Positions 1-13,700 of a stretch of DNA of 21,588 nt are shown piece after piece. The notes under the pieces are model-generated. The model was given only the letters and a program-made list of their open reading frames with translations. It had not been told where the DNA came from and did no database searches. The position numbers and the translations under genes were made by a program. The stretch is taken from contig OUQQ01000332.1 of assembly GCA_900404475.1 (NCBI GenBank), positions 1 to 21,588 of the forward strand, in the 5' to 3' direction. This DNA comes from Spongospora subterranea. Lineage: Eukaryota > Endomyxa > Phytomyxea > Plasmodiophorida > Plasmodiophoridae. Position 1 is the stretch's first letter, and each line of letters opens with the position of its first letter.

Positions 1-27
1 TACTCTTAATCGATTGATCAACATTGG

Positions 28-1556
28 TTACGTGGCTTTTTCTAGTATTCCTCCCGTGTATATGATGTATCCATCTTTATCGACGGATTGATGATAAATC
101 TTGGGTTTATATGTGAACTATACTCTATCGTCAAACACGTATGTTAACAGGAACTAATCATGAATACCTGGTAATCGAACATGATGAAGTCCACAAACAC
201 GGTCAAAATTACAAGAGAGTAGTTGTACCATTTCCCAGTAATGACTATTGTGTAATTCCTCAACGCAAGGTGCACTCTATGTGCGTTCAGCCCAACTAAT
301 CGGACTTGGTGTTCAGATGAAAACCGTGGGAATTCTTCATCTTGCATTATACATATCAACTCTAACGAGAACACGATTGACGCCAGTGTTGACCTAAATA
401 TCGTTGTGATATCTACCAGCATGGTTTGAAAATAACGCACCTTCCAAATTCCGACATTACAGGGACTAGATCCGAATGGATCCATTCATGGTCTAATCGC
501 TCAAACTCAATCACGAACACGTGAAGGATGAATAGAATAATGGACATCGTCCTGCTCAATTATGATTGGAGAACAATGACGGTTTCAGACTTCTTACCAG
601 AATAGCAAGATTCTGAAAAAACCATGCCGCGCCCGATATACATTCTTTAGCACTACCCAGGTATTGGGATATGGATCACTTTCGAAGTGTGCCCCAATTA
701 TCGACAAAGCCTCTACGGAACTGTCTGAAGGATTACGACGATCCTATCATGGGCAGTCAGCAATCAATCAAAAGATCGTCCGATGTTCTACCTGAAGAAT
801 ATCATCAGACACCATCACGAAAGTGAACACGTTGAACGTCAGCGATAATACGCTAAGAAATTCATGTAGCTCTGCGAAGGACCAGCCGATTCCATCGCCA
901 ATTTCAACTTGATCTTCTCCGCTACTAACGCAAAATTAAACAAAGAATCACATATCCATTGCGGTGACCAAATACATATGTCTATGAAACAGTGTCTGAA
1001 CAATGTTGAACAGGAATGCGCCAGTATATAATGACCATACACTCGATACGAGCATACAGAACCACGACCCTTTATCACGGTAGAACATTCGCCACCTTAA
1101 TACATCGCCCGAGTTCATCACAAAGGCTGAAAAGTTGACCAGATGACGGCTTACCCGAATTTATCTCGAAATAAGTAGTCGTGAAGAATGTACTTGCCAA
1201 ATAACATTCCAGTGATTAGATATATAATTGCGAACATTGTCTTGAGAAATAACCCCCAGGCACTCAGGAAAGGATACATGTATATCAGGAACTTCAACGC
1301 AGGACCTGAACCGGGAGAATTGGTCAACAAACATAAGGAGATAGAAAACAAAAATAATGAAGTCAATCGTTAAACCACCTAATACTGGGACACGAGCTTC
1401 AGCGGGGGAATGACCGATCGGATCTTTCGAGAAGAGTACACAGTTCAAAATGGAAAAAGTGACGACATTTCCAATGCGGGTCATAGGATGACGAAACCAA
1501 TACAGGAATCGTGACCTAGTAGAAGGATCGCATGTATTTGCATCATGTGTGGTCAT
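28..1556 (-). CDS. TMEM117: TMEM117-family multi-pass membrane protein, 3' end cut by window edge
   Basis: Eight exons join in frame: 1376-1556, 1155-1305, 976-1095, 792-924, 598-743, 441-551, 168-393 and 32-117 (introns 46-70 bp), giving about 384 residues. The product matches animal TMEM117 along its length: an HPMTR start motif, KDPIGHS (44-50), MFYRDKGSW (114-122), MVSDDILQ (188-195), a FRILLFW segment, MQDEEFP (297-303), ITGKWYNY (332-339) and a final YKP/IYT segment. Hydrophobic stretches give several membrane spans. TMEM117 is a poorly understood plasma-membrane protein, in mammals linked to ER-stress-dependent mitochondrial signalling; nothing here defines a role. An in-frame TAA lies at 28-30, but a GTAACC donor sits at 26-31 and family members are longer, so the gene probably continues outside the window. 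The second intron uses an AAG acceptor, supported by exact spacing to the animal protein. The first donor could be 3 bp different. Confidence 0.88.
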
Positions 1557-1745
1557 AATTCATAAAAAGATAATGTAGGGTTCCTGCCGTCAACAGGCAA
1601 CGCCACTCTATTGACTCAATCTTTCTTCACGCTCAAAATGGTTTTGAAAACCTAAATGTCTATCCACCAGATAAAGCATTAATATCAGCATTGTCATAGT
1701 GAGTAATGAAAAGTAGTACAACAATTTATCCATTATGTTAAGAAA
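1557..1745. other. Intergenic spacer between two minus-strand genes
   Basis: This 189-bp AT-rich gap separates the stop of the giant receptor gene from the start of the TMEM117 homologue, both read leftwards. It must hold the 3' untranslated region and polyadenylation site of the first and the promoter of the second. I see no canonical AATAAA on the minus strand and no copy of the CGGACTCCG element found further right. Confidence 0.5.
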
Positions 1746-4700
1746 TTATTCTTCATCATTAACATCAAACTCTCGTCGCTGAATCAAAGCTTCACCAAAC
1801 GCTCCCGTAGCCGATGAGTTAAGCGACCGACTGAGATTCAATATATCAGTCGATATTTGATTCGATTGCATATCACTGTGGCCATAATCCATATCTTCAT
1901 CGGCATCATCTTCGTGAAGTTCTCTCTGAACTGCGACCTGATTATACAGCGGATTTACCGATTGGCGTTCTCGTGCCAAGTCTGTAAGGTGCTTTCCAGA
2001 AGTGCCTTTGCCGCCTATACCCCTATGATTGTTGTCAACGTCTTGAATGCGCTCAACATAAACTGGCTCGGGAACGGCTCTTCCCTTGCGACGAGGACAG
2101 AAGGTTTTCCTCAAGAAAAGAGCGGCTTGAGCAAAGAAAAATGCGATAAGCAGCAAAGTGCAGAATATCAACACAATTGAAACAACCCAGTTCATGGCAT
2201 CATCGATTATGTCAGTAGAATAGAAAACTTGCGCGGCAAGCATGTACATGAAGATAGCAATCTGCACCAAAAGGTGAAGACGGTCATCGCCTTTACGCTG
2301 ATAGGGGTTCAGCATTAATAAAATCAGAGTATATATTGTAGTGATTGCCAAGCCTATTGAGATTTGATAACTGCGAAAGGCGCCACCGAAAAACGGCAAC
2401 AAGGAAGTTAAGAACAGTTTGTGGAGGTTGTCCACAATATCGAACCACCAAAATCTCGGCGAGAATGCATCATAGAGGAATCCAACTTGAGCCTTGATTC
2501 CGGGTTCACTTAGTCGCCCGCGTACACGATAGATTGACCAGATAAAGAACAATGGAACTCCGATGGGGTATATAAATATGAATATTGGACTGATATTTCT
2601 GAATGTGTACCAAGTTGAGGTATAGCATTGAGTTCGGACATCAGACAGAAGATAATCAACGTTGTTAACGCTGATGCAGTTGAAAAGACGAAGAATTATC
2701 GAAGACGTGCCAGGGTAGAATAAGAACAGTAAGAAAAGAACCATTCGCCAATATCGACGGCGTGTTCGCTTTTGAGCTGATGGGGTTGATGTGCGACAGT
2801 AGCGACGAGGGAGAAGATAACCAAAAGTTACCAGGGCGATTAGGCAGAACGGGGTAGCGCAGGCGCTAGCGAATGTTGAATAGAAATTGGTATCGAAGAC
2901 GCAAGAGACCATCGTAATTCCCGATAGGTCAAAGTTGAATGGTGAAAACCAGGAAATGAAGAGCTTATATTGTGGAGGCCAGGGAACGTCTAATGTTGAC
3001 GATAGGTTTGTAGTGATCTGGAAAAATCCTAGCAAAATTTTCATTTTGAACATAAAATTTGGTTGAAGCGCTACTGCACCAACAAAATGGCGTGGGTTGA
3101 TGTTCAGCAAACTCTTTTGCGGTAATTGCGAGGACATCTTTACGCTGGGTGAAGCGGAACTGATATCAGCAGCAGCAGCAGCTGTGGCTGCCTTGTCCAT
3201 ATGCATCAAGTCCGACCCTGCTCTAACAATCAGGTATAGCTGCAACACGACCAAGGCACACACGAGAATTGTTAACAGAACAAAGCCAATGAAGGCCAGA
3301 GCAGCGGGCGGGCATTTAGAGCAAACATTACCCCAGGTGTCATGGAAACCTCGTTTGCAAATTCCACAAAGTGGTCCCTCGCGCCCTTCAGGACAGGCTC
3401 CATTCAGAGACTCAACCATAGGGCAATGAGAGGCAAACTGGCATCTGTAGAACTGCCCTTCCTGAGTTCGCCAATAACCATCTAAAGCGAAAAGCGTGGC
3501 GTTTGTTGTGCCAAACGTCGAGCAGTCGGCACCAAATGGACAGGGAGTACACGGCTCCTCTGGTGGTGACCCGATTTGATAATAATATCCAGGATTACAC
3601 TGAACGGAAAACAAAACAATAAGAACCGGGATTGATATTAACATGACAAAACAATAAGAACCTTGCAAACCCGTTTAGTAGAGTCGGGACTTGATGTGCT
3701 GCTGCACGATAAACATACTGGGCTGCCAACAGATGGAGCCACAAGATGTGGACCACATACGCTGCAATCAGCTGAACCGTTGTAGGATGAGGTTCCTATT
3801 GGGCAGAGGCTGCATGAGGAACTGGCGGCAGACGAACGGCTTCCGGCCGGGCACAATAAACAACGGGATGAATTGGCCACCGGCTGATAAGAGCCCGATG
3901 GACAAGACATACAGCTCGAGGATGATGACGATTCAGCATATGAACCTGGCTGGCAGCCTTGGCACCTGACCGCTCCTGACGCATCAGAATAAAATCCTGG
4001 AGAGCACTTGGTACAGGTATCGGACCCAACTGTATCTGAGAATGTGCCTTTTGGGCACATCTCACAGAATGTGCCTCCGGCACTTGATGAGCGGGTTCCC
4101 ACAGGACATGAAGTACATCTGGAACTACCTTCAGCTGAACTCACTGTTCCAGCTGGACACAATAAACATGGCCCATCTTCAGTCTTATACTTCCCCATAT
4201 CGCATGCCACACAATTGTCGGATCCCGCGCGTAATGTGCTGTATCCTATTGGACAAGTGTTGCATGATGACGACGCCGAGCCGTTGGAAAAAGCGCCGAT
4301 GGGACAGGGGGTGCAAATTGTGGCACCACCAGTTGAAAATGTGCCAATGCCACAAGGAACGCACGAAGACATTCCATCATCTTTCGCGAATGTTCCAGCT
4401 GGGCAATCGATACACAACCCTTGTCCCGCCCTGTCTTGATATTGCCCGGCTCGACAGTTGCTGCATTGTTTGATTGAAGACACGTCCCCGTATTGACCGG
4501 GGGGACAATCAATACAGGAAGTTGAGCCAGAGAGTAGCTGATACTGGCCTCTCAAGCATGGGATACACGATGTAGATTCCTCCTCTGACTGATAGGAACC
4601 TGGAGGACACAATGTGCAGTCGGACGAACCCTAGAATTTCATCAACAAATCCAATGGGTGCCAAAAATCGAGACCGACGTACAGTTGATGCAGAAAATCT

Positions 4701-7700
4701 GCCAGAGCTGCATGGAATACAATCTGAACTGCCGTTATTGATCTGGAATCGACCGGTTGGACATAGATCACATTCTGTTCTGGGCTCGTTGGCCTTGGGA
4801 TGGGACATGGTACCGATAGGACAGAACGAGCACGTTGTTGCCCCAAACACATTGGAAAATCTCCCGATCTGGCAGATCGGACACGACGATAGTCCAGGGG
4901 AGTCACCAAATCGTCCTGGTTGGCATAACGAACATGATGAGCTCCCAACCCCATCAGAATAGCTGCCCGCCTGGCATAAACTACACGGCCCTTGAGATCC
5001 TGAGTCGGACTCGAATGTCTTCGCAGGACACAATTTGCAGCGGATCGAGCCAGGCTGGTCAGAATATGATCCAGGTTGGCACTGATCACAAGAAGTGGCC
5101 TGTTCTGTTGATTGGGAAGTGCCAGCAGGGCATGCCACACTACTATTGCTTCCAATTGTTGCGACAAATTTTCCAGGTTCGGCTGCTTTGCATTGTTTCG
5201 ACCCGAAATCATCACTGTATCTACCGATTGGACAGCTGGTGCAGCTAGAACTTGATTCCCCGGAAAACGTTCCTGGAGTACATCGCTGGCAAGATGATGT
5301 CGCGTTGCGCTCAGGCTGGAATTCTCCCGCGTTGCACGCAATACAGCTTGATTGTCCTGAATTTGGTTGAAATGTGCCAGGTTCACACGGGACTGCTGAA
5401 ACTGCGCCTCGACTTGGGACGTAAAACCCAGGTAAAGCCGAGATACACGAACTCGGATTAGAACCATCGTCACGATATTTGCCCACATCACAATCTACAC
5501 AGGAGCTGCTCTCATTTCCGCCATTGCTTTTTCCAGCTGGACAACGTGTGCAGGACAACGCACCAGAACCGCTAAAAAATCCTGCAGTGCATTTCCCAGA
5601 GCAGGAACTGGCACCGGTTGCTGTGGAGAAGCTGCCAGATGAGCAAGGAAGACACGATGGTGACTCTGCTGCTGAACTATAGCTTCCTAAACAACAAGGT
5701 TTGGTCTGAGCCCTGGATAAGATAGATAATGAATGGTTTCTACCTGCTGGGCAGGCGATGCAAGAGGTTTGACCAGGGGCGCTCTGATATGACCCAGGTT
5801 TGCAAACAGTACAGGTAGCACTTCGAGTTTGGTTTGAATAACGACCCGGATCGCAATCCAGGCATGTCACTTGTTCAAGCGAGCTGGCGTATTTACCTGC
5901 GGGACACGCTTTGCAGCTGGTCTGCCCGCTTAAATCCTGATATGACCCGGCACTGCACAGGGTGCAGGAGGTATTAGATATAGAACCGAACCTGCCCAAT
6001 GGACACTTAGTACATGACGATTGCCCTGATTCGGCGAATTCCCTGAGCGAACGAGATTAAATTGGGTCACTGTAAATATGCTCGATGAATTCGTACCCAG
6101 GGGGGCAAGATTCGCATGACGACGATCCTGTACGAGGCGCGCTGGTTCCTGGACCGCATGGAATACAGGTGGCTTTACCAGTCATTGACATAAAGGTGCC
6201 AGTTGGGCAAGGTGAACAGAAACGCTGCCCCGTTAAGCTTTGGTATTGTCCAATCGTACAGTTTGAACAGGAACTGGCTCCCGCATTCGGCGAAGCTGAA
6301 CCCTGTGGGCAGTTTGTACATAACCTAGACCCGTCATTTGAGCTGAAAGTTCCAGCGGGACAAATGGTGCAGGAAGTCTGCCCCTCTGTTTGCGACGAGG
6401 AGCCTGCCTTGCAAGGATTACAAGTCGTTGCTCCTGCTTGATCTTGATATCTAAACGCGAAAAATACGGATCAATGCTGATACGACAAGAAAAACGTTGC
6501 GACTACCTTCCAGCAGGGCACAAGTCGCAGCTGGATTTTCCTGTGGATCCCGAGAACCTTCCAGCCGGACAGGCAGATAAACAAACGGCCGAGCCTGTAT
6601 CCGGAGCATACTTTCCAATCGCACAATCCGAGCACTGACTTTGCTCAACCTTATCGGCAAACTTGCCGATTGGACATGCAATGCAGGCAGTAGAACCTGA
6701 AACATTCTGATAGGTACCGAGTGGACAACTTAGACATTCGGCTTGCCCCGATGTCGGACTGAGTTTGAACAAAAGGGTCAGGCGAAGGGTACATTCATAT
6801 ATTGTTTACAAATAGTTTACCTGAACATCCCTACTGGGCATTTATCACAGGAAACTGGACCAATACCAAATTGTGGTTTACTACTGGCAAATCCTGGAGG
6901 GCACTTGGAACAGGTGGATTGCCCAGAGGTATTGGCGAAGAATCCAGGCGTGCACGAAGTACAGAACAATTGACCGAACTGGGATTGGGACATGCCCATG
7001 GGACATTTACTGCAAACCGACTGGCGAGTGTTCAGCTGGACCATCCCATCTGAGCATGAGGGACAGAATGAGGACCCAGTCAATGAAGAAGCAGTGCCGG
7101 CAGCACAATCAGAACAGGATATGGACCCTAAGGCAGAACATGCAAACATGAGATGGTGCATGATGAGGAGCAACAAATAACGGACCGATTGTATTGGTGA
7201 ATGTGCCCGAAGAGCAGTTAGAGCATGGAGTAATCTTCTTTGTCCCGCTATTGGAAGTACCGATCGCACATTTACTGCACTCCACCTGTCCCAGCCTATC
7301 AGCATAGCTCCCTTCAGGGCATGGAGTACAATCAGCTTGACGAGGAGAAGAGTTGGCGAACCCTATCAAGAAAATTGAAAGATATTCGATCATCGGTGAC
7401 AGGAATGCTTACCTAATGGGCATGGAGAGCAAGACAATGCGCCATTAGTGGTACCTTGCTTGGCGTATTTCCCAATTGGGCATTCCAGGCAAGATGTTGC
7501 TGTTGAAATATTGGAAGCGGTCCCATCAGGGCAGAAGGAGCACGACAACGAACCAGGAATGGAAGAATACGAACCTGGACCGCAGGCCTGGCAGGCTATT
7601 TGCCGAGGGATATCGGCATATCCAGCAGCACAAACCTGGTACGACAGGAATAAAGAGTTGTAGCTAATCTGTCCACCGCCTTGCATAACTGAAACTGGAA

Positions 7701-10700
7701 GAAGAAGCCCAGAATCCGACGGTGTATTGCAGCGGATACGACGATGAGCCGTTGAAAATGAAGCATCATGAATAACATTCGTGCATGCTTTTTCACCAAT
7801 GAAAACGATGGCATTGGAGGCGCCAAAATTGGAACCAGTTATGGTGATTTGAGAGGTCGATGATCGGGAACAGTTTGAGATTACGGTCGAAGGTGAGGAT
7901 GATCCACATCCTTGTATTCCGGTCAAAATCGGCAAAGCGTACGACAGCAGATATGCACTACGGGAATAGGATTTGGCAGTGATGACAGTGATCGGCAGAT
8001 TGGCGCCTACTCCAGCAGCAAGCATACACACTAACGAGCGAGGAACAGATATAGACACTATCTGGCATTGGCTTGGGCCAATGATAACCGATGTTGAGTT
8101 TGGGGTGAAAAAATCACCAGTAATTGTGATGGGAATTGAGCCCTCGGTTGGACAATTGATGGTTGCGTTCTGAGAATCCTGACAACCGGAAACGGCATAC
8201 ACCTCTGCGGGACGAGGAAACGAGAAGGAATCAGTTCCGGCCTGAGACATCTGCCCACCAACGGAAACGAACATGTGCCAATCCGACCCTTGGCCTTTAT
8301 CTACAAAACAAGCTACACGTCCAGCAGATGGAAAAGAGACACCATTACAAGATATAGTGGGACCAGATGAGCCAGATGGGCCCAAGCCCACAGACACCTC
8401 CTCAACAAAACTGCCGAGATTGGCCACTCGGAAATCCACATACTGGTTGACAGATTTTGTGGCGGTCAGAGATGGACTTTCATTGTCGGTTGGAAACGAC
8501 CTTAGACTAGACGGTTGAATAACTGGAGCAACGTAGGAGATGTTGGACGTGCTCAATAACGAGTTAAGAACGAAACTGGTCATGTTCCTGGAAACAGAAA
8601 GGAATAATCCCTTCCCAACCCCCATTGCTAAAGTGCACGTGATGACGGTGGCGTTGCTGGAGGTCGTCTGGCACTGATATTTGTTGGGATTGCTAGAGGG
8701 GCCGTAATTCACGATATTATTTGTTGAAACTGAGTCGAAGCCCTGTCCAAAGATTGTGAGGTTGGTTCCCCCATTCACTGGAACCGACGAGCATGGCGAA
8801 TTGCATGAAAACCTGGTGATGACAGGACCCGAAAACGACACCAATGCCTTAGGAATGCTGGACTGGCCGGCAACTGTCAATACAACCGGTAGATTTGCAA
8901 AATTTTGTTGAGACCATGCAGCTAACGTGCATTGAGCATTTGTGTGGTTCTTATTGGAGATAGACGAACAGAATACTCCACCAACGCTGATCGTGGCTGT
9001 TGTCGTGCCAAAATTGATGCCATGGATGTTCAGAACTATGGATTGACCAAATTGACAAGATTCCACTGACGTTCCAACAGTAGAACATCCTAATATGTTT
9101 GACACCGAGGTAATAACTGGGGGATCAAATGGGAAAGTGAGAGAATTACTGCTTGTTTGGGTGGAAACCGATACGGAAACTACTGCAGATGATCCAGATC
9201 CACCTGGAACTGAGCAGACAATGCTTCCATCGCTTACACTGTTGATCGGAATGCATAAACTCGGGCCAACGTTGACAATGACGTTAGATGACAGCTGACC
9301 GAAATTGCTGCCAAAAATGGTGAGCAAATACCCCCCTTTGGTGGTATGAGGAACCATACCAGTCGTTAACGAGATCAGGGATGGAACTTGGTATGAAAAG
9401 GAGTTGAAAAGCGTGAATGTAGCATTGCTAACAGAAATTGAAACACCGAGATTACGACCAGTTCCTTGCGGAACAGCGCATCCGACTGACGAATGGGAAT
9501 ACGAGTTCAAGGATTGACAGGCAACGCCTCCGACAGTAACATTTCCAATGGTTCCAAACGATGTCCCGGAGAGAGTGATAACGCCACCACCCAGCGCTGG
9601 GGCCGATGACGGAGAAATACTCGAGATGACAGGAGGCGCAAATGAAAATAATGAAGAAGGATTCAAGACCGAGACCAGACCATCAACTGCCACCGCAAAG
9701 TGAAGATTTGCTCCCATTCCGGGCTGTAACAGGCAAATCAGCTTGGTGTGAGGGACCTGAACCTGAGGTGATAAACAGGCATACACAACACCGTTCCCTG
9801 ACAAGGTAATGGACCTTGGAACGGCTGAATTGCCGAAGTTGTTCCCAGATATTGTGACGATAACATCTGCAGCTGACGAATCAGCGACTACGGGAACAAC
9901 TGACGATATTGTCGGCGCGCTGTAATTTAAAAAGAGCTGATTTGCGCTGAGTTGCTGAGCAACTTCAACCGTCAACGCTTTCAACGACCCAGATCCTTCT
10001 CCGACAGTGCACGATACACAAGTATAATTCAGATATTGCGGGTTAAAACACGCCAAACCAGCAATTCGGATCACAATCGAGTTTGCTATTCCGACACCGA
10101 AATTTGAACCTGAAATGAAGACTGTCTTCCCGCCGGACGTGTCAAATAACGCAGGAGAGAACGAAGTCAACGTCGGTGGAAAATATTGAACCGTGATAGA
10201 ATTGCTGGGAATACCGGCCACTTCAACTCGAACAGCAGTGGAAGCTCCTTGACCATTAGGAGTTGAGCAAAGTATGTGGGTTTGATTGCGTTGTGAAATC
10301 GCACAGGGGCAGGAGGCTAACTGATTGCCAAGAACATCAGCACATTGGCTTCCAACGAAAACATTCACAGCACTCCCAACGGTTCCAAAATTATTCCCGA
10401 TCAAAATAATTTGGTCTCCTCCTCGGGTCGATAACCCGGTTTGGCCGGACGGTAGTCGAACAGATGATAAAGAAGGACCACGATAACTGTAAGGGTATCC
10501 GGCGCTCAAACCGGTCCCAACGCTGACAACAACCATGAAAGGCCCACCAACGCCGCTAGGGACAACGCAGGATAATGAGGTATGAGCTGAAACTTCTGTA
10601 ATTGAACTGCAATTCACCGAATCTGACAATCGAAAAATGCGTCTTGATACAGATCCGGTGCCGAAATTGCTTCCCAATACAGTGATCCTTGTGGTGCCAT

Positions 10701-13700
10701 TTGTTGCTGCGCCTGTTCTGCGGTCTGTATTGTCAATGGCCGGCAATATTGAAGTAATAACGGGTTTGTCATAAATAAAGGATATGGAATCGGTTGTGGA
10801 TTGCCCATCTGCAGCCACAACGACCCCGTTGGCATCACTGATCTTGGGCGGGATAGCGCAGACAATTTGAGTAGAGCTGACCGTTGACACAGTACAGGGA
10901 GAGCCGCCGATTGACACGCTTAAACCGGTTTTCAATTGTCCAAAATTACTTCCAACAACAGTGATTAAGTTCCCTCCTAAAAACGGTCAATGAAGCTATC
11001 TGAGAACTTTTAACGACCAAACTTACCAGCTGTGTTCGCTTGAACAGAAATTATGTCGGTGATCGACGGGGGACGATACGATATTGAGCCAGACGAGAAT
11101 CGCCCGTCGGCTGTCGTCACCTTAACTGCTCTGGAGACCCCACGACCTGGAGGGGCCGAACATGTGATTGAAGAATCTTTCCAGGTAATAATGGTACAGG
11201 ACATTGAGCCCGTCCATATTTGGTTGAATGTGACATTGCCCTTCGAGGCACCGAAATTAGACCCAGTAATGAAAACAGTGTCGCCGCCAATGGCTCCAAT
11301 GACTGTTGGTAGGACAGTGAAAATTGAGGGAGGATTGTACGAGAACAGTACTGTTTCACTGGCAAGCTGGCCGGCAACCGTCAGAAGAATAGGGAGATTG
11401 ACCCCTACACCCGGAGGACTCTGCAACAATGCGTAAGGAGGCGATGCGAAAATGTGGATGACAATGCCATACCGTGCATACAAGCTTCGTATGCGAATGA
11501 TCAAGAACCGTCTCGTGGATTATGCATTGGGAACCGCTGATCAACACTGAAGCCGATCCAGAAACATTGCCGAAATTGTTTCCGGTAATGACGATGGAAT
11601 CCCCACCATCGGTATTTCCAGAGTATGTCGCCACAGTCATTGACGGTCGAGAATACGAGAAAGCCGACGGTAATCGCGAGACGCCTGTTGCTGTCGTTAA
11701 AACCACGTCCAGGTTCGCTCCAACACCGCTGGGAATAGTGCAATTGATTCGACTATGGGTCCATGTCACGATAGAACATAATAAAGTGCCAATGTTGACT
11801 GTTGCTGTGATATCGCCAAAACTTGATCCATCAATGATCATGGATTGCCCTCCCGACGTGTTCACAGCTTTCAAAGGCGTCGCCGCGCTGATATTGGGCG
11901 CCATATAGGAAAACGTATAGACAGGACTGAACCCACTTCTATGGTCAACAGTGATGCTGCGGCTCCCATGCCCAGGCGCGAGAAGAAATGTGGCCGTTGT
12001 CTGACTGGAGCTGAGGACGGTTTGATAGACAGCATCAACGGCAACGCGCGGGTTGGTCCCAAAGTTGATCCCGGTTAAAGTTAAAATCACGTTGCCAGAT
12101 GTGGAGATCGAAGGAGATGTTGAAAGAATAGTCGGAGCGTTGTAGCTATAGACAACGGGGGAGCTGGGATTGTTTTGGACGGCGCTCTGTGATTGGACGG
12201 TGACAGTTACGGCATTGGACTAAAGGAATTGAGTAAATATTGAAAGAAAATTATGAAAAAGATCCATAGCATACCAATCCTTCACCAGCAGGAACACGAA
12301 CTTGCATGGATGTGTGATTTCGAGTACATGCTGGACACGATAGAACATCGGCAGCCCCAATTTTGACCGTGACAATGGCTGAAGATGTTCCGAAGTTAAG
12401 GCCGTTGATTGTGAGGAATGTGGATGGATTTGTCGTAGATCCTATTGTTGGCCCACTACTGGACGAAACACTGATGATTACAGGTGGATCATAGGAGAAT
12501 GTGAACACGGTTGTGTCCTGGCCACCGACAGTATAATGCACTTCCAAGCCCTCTCCTTGCCCGGGAGGTAATGTACAAAATACGTTTGTGTGTAAAGTAT
12601 TACTTCCAGTGATTGGACAATCGACACCCCCAACGGTGACCGTCCTTGGACTTCCTACAGCCCCGAGATTGGTTCCTGTAATTGTCACGATATCGCCTCC
12701 AGCGGTTCGCGCTTTAGGCGACGCAACAACGGTGGCCGTAATAGTTGGAGGCAGGAACTGGAACCAAATTGCAGGATTGGCACCATAAACTGCATGTGCA
12801 GTCACATTGACTACATTTGCATTGGAAGCACCGTAACCAGGGCTCATTTGGCAGATTATGCTGGTATGGGTCTGGCTAACCAAACTGCAGGGAAACCTGA
12901 AAAAAATGCATTCTCATCAGCATCTATCAGAGTCTTCCCAGTCGTGGAGGCAACGTACGATCCAACGTTGATGGTTGCGCCTCCAATTGGCCCGAAATTA
13001 GTTCCTGTTATAGTGAGAGAGGTTGGCAATCCTGTCGCAACAACAGGACCAGTTGGCCCTGACGTTGGGAATATGCTGATAATCGTTGGAGATGCATAAC
13101 TTAAAGAGAAATTCTTCGTTGCCAAGTACTTGTTCTTGATTGTTATCACCCTATCCGCAGCCAGTGCAGGGAAATTTGCTGAGGTTAATGCAGGGAATGT
13201 GCATACAAGTTTCTGCATTGACATCAGCGAGCACACCACGGTCGACCCATAAACCTTGAACCCGAAGTCGCTATCGAGATTGTCATAGAATTTGTTTCCA
13301 GCGATAGTGATAACGGTTCCCCCAGACGTATCAGGGTTGGCGGGCGATAAGCTGAAGACCACTGGATCTGCGATTGGATTATTAGAACTCTGATTCCGTG
13401 ATTGGATTCATTTCCCGCTTACTCATACAAACGGAGATAATATCGCCACAGCAATCATTATATGTAGTGAAGCAAACATCGTCACAATAACAATAAAGAC
13501 CTGTGGTTTTACCATAAGCCACACTTCCACACATATCCGCGCCGGCAGAATTATTCTTTGCTGCACAATAATATCGCGCCGGAGAAAATGGGGGAAACCA
13601 CGATGGGATTTTGGCATTTGTGGAAATAAAGAGGAACACGGAGATGAACAGGAGAAGTTGAGAGATCCTGAGGAGACCATGGAACCCCCTTTGAGGCATA

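Noticed and set aside
1096..1154. A 28-nt intron ending at TTTTCAG instead of the 59-bp intron in the TMEM117 gene
   Set aside because: The phase does not fit and it would add residues; the 59-bp intron with an AAG acceptor gives exact spacing to the animal homologue between the HDYLF and MFYRDKGSW motifs.
4008..4473. Two overlapping plus-strand open frames of 143 codons
   Set aside because: They lie antisense to the Cys-unit exons; the repetitive composition keeps opposite frames open. They have no domain and no splice or start context.
4631..5491. Minus-strand open frame of 286 codons in a second frame
   Set aside because: It overlaps the exon encoding ordered Cys units in the correct frame and lacks the CxxC pattern, so it is an out-of-frame shadow.
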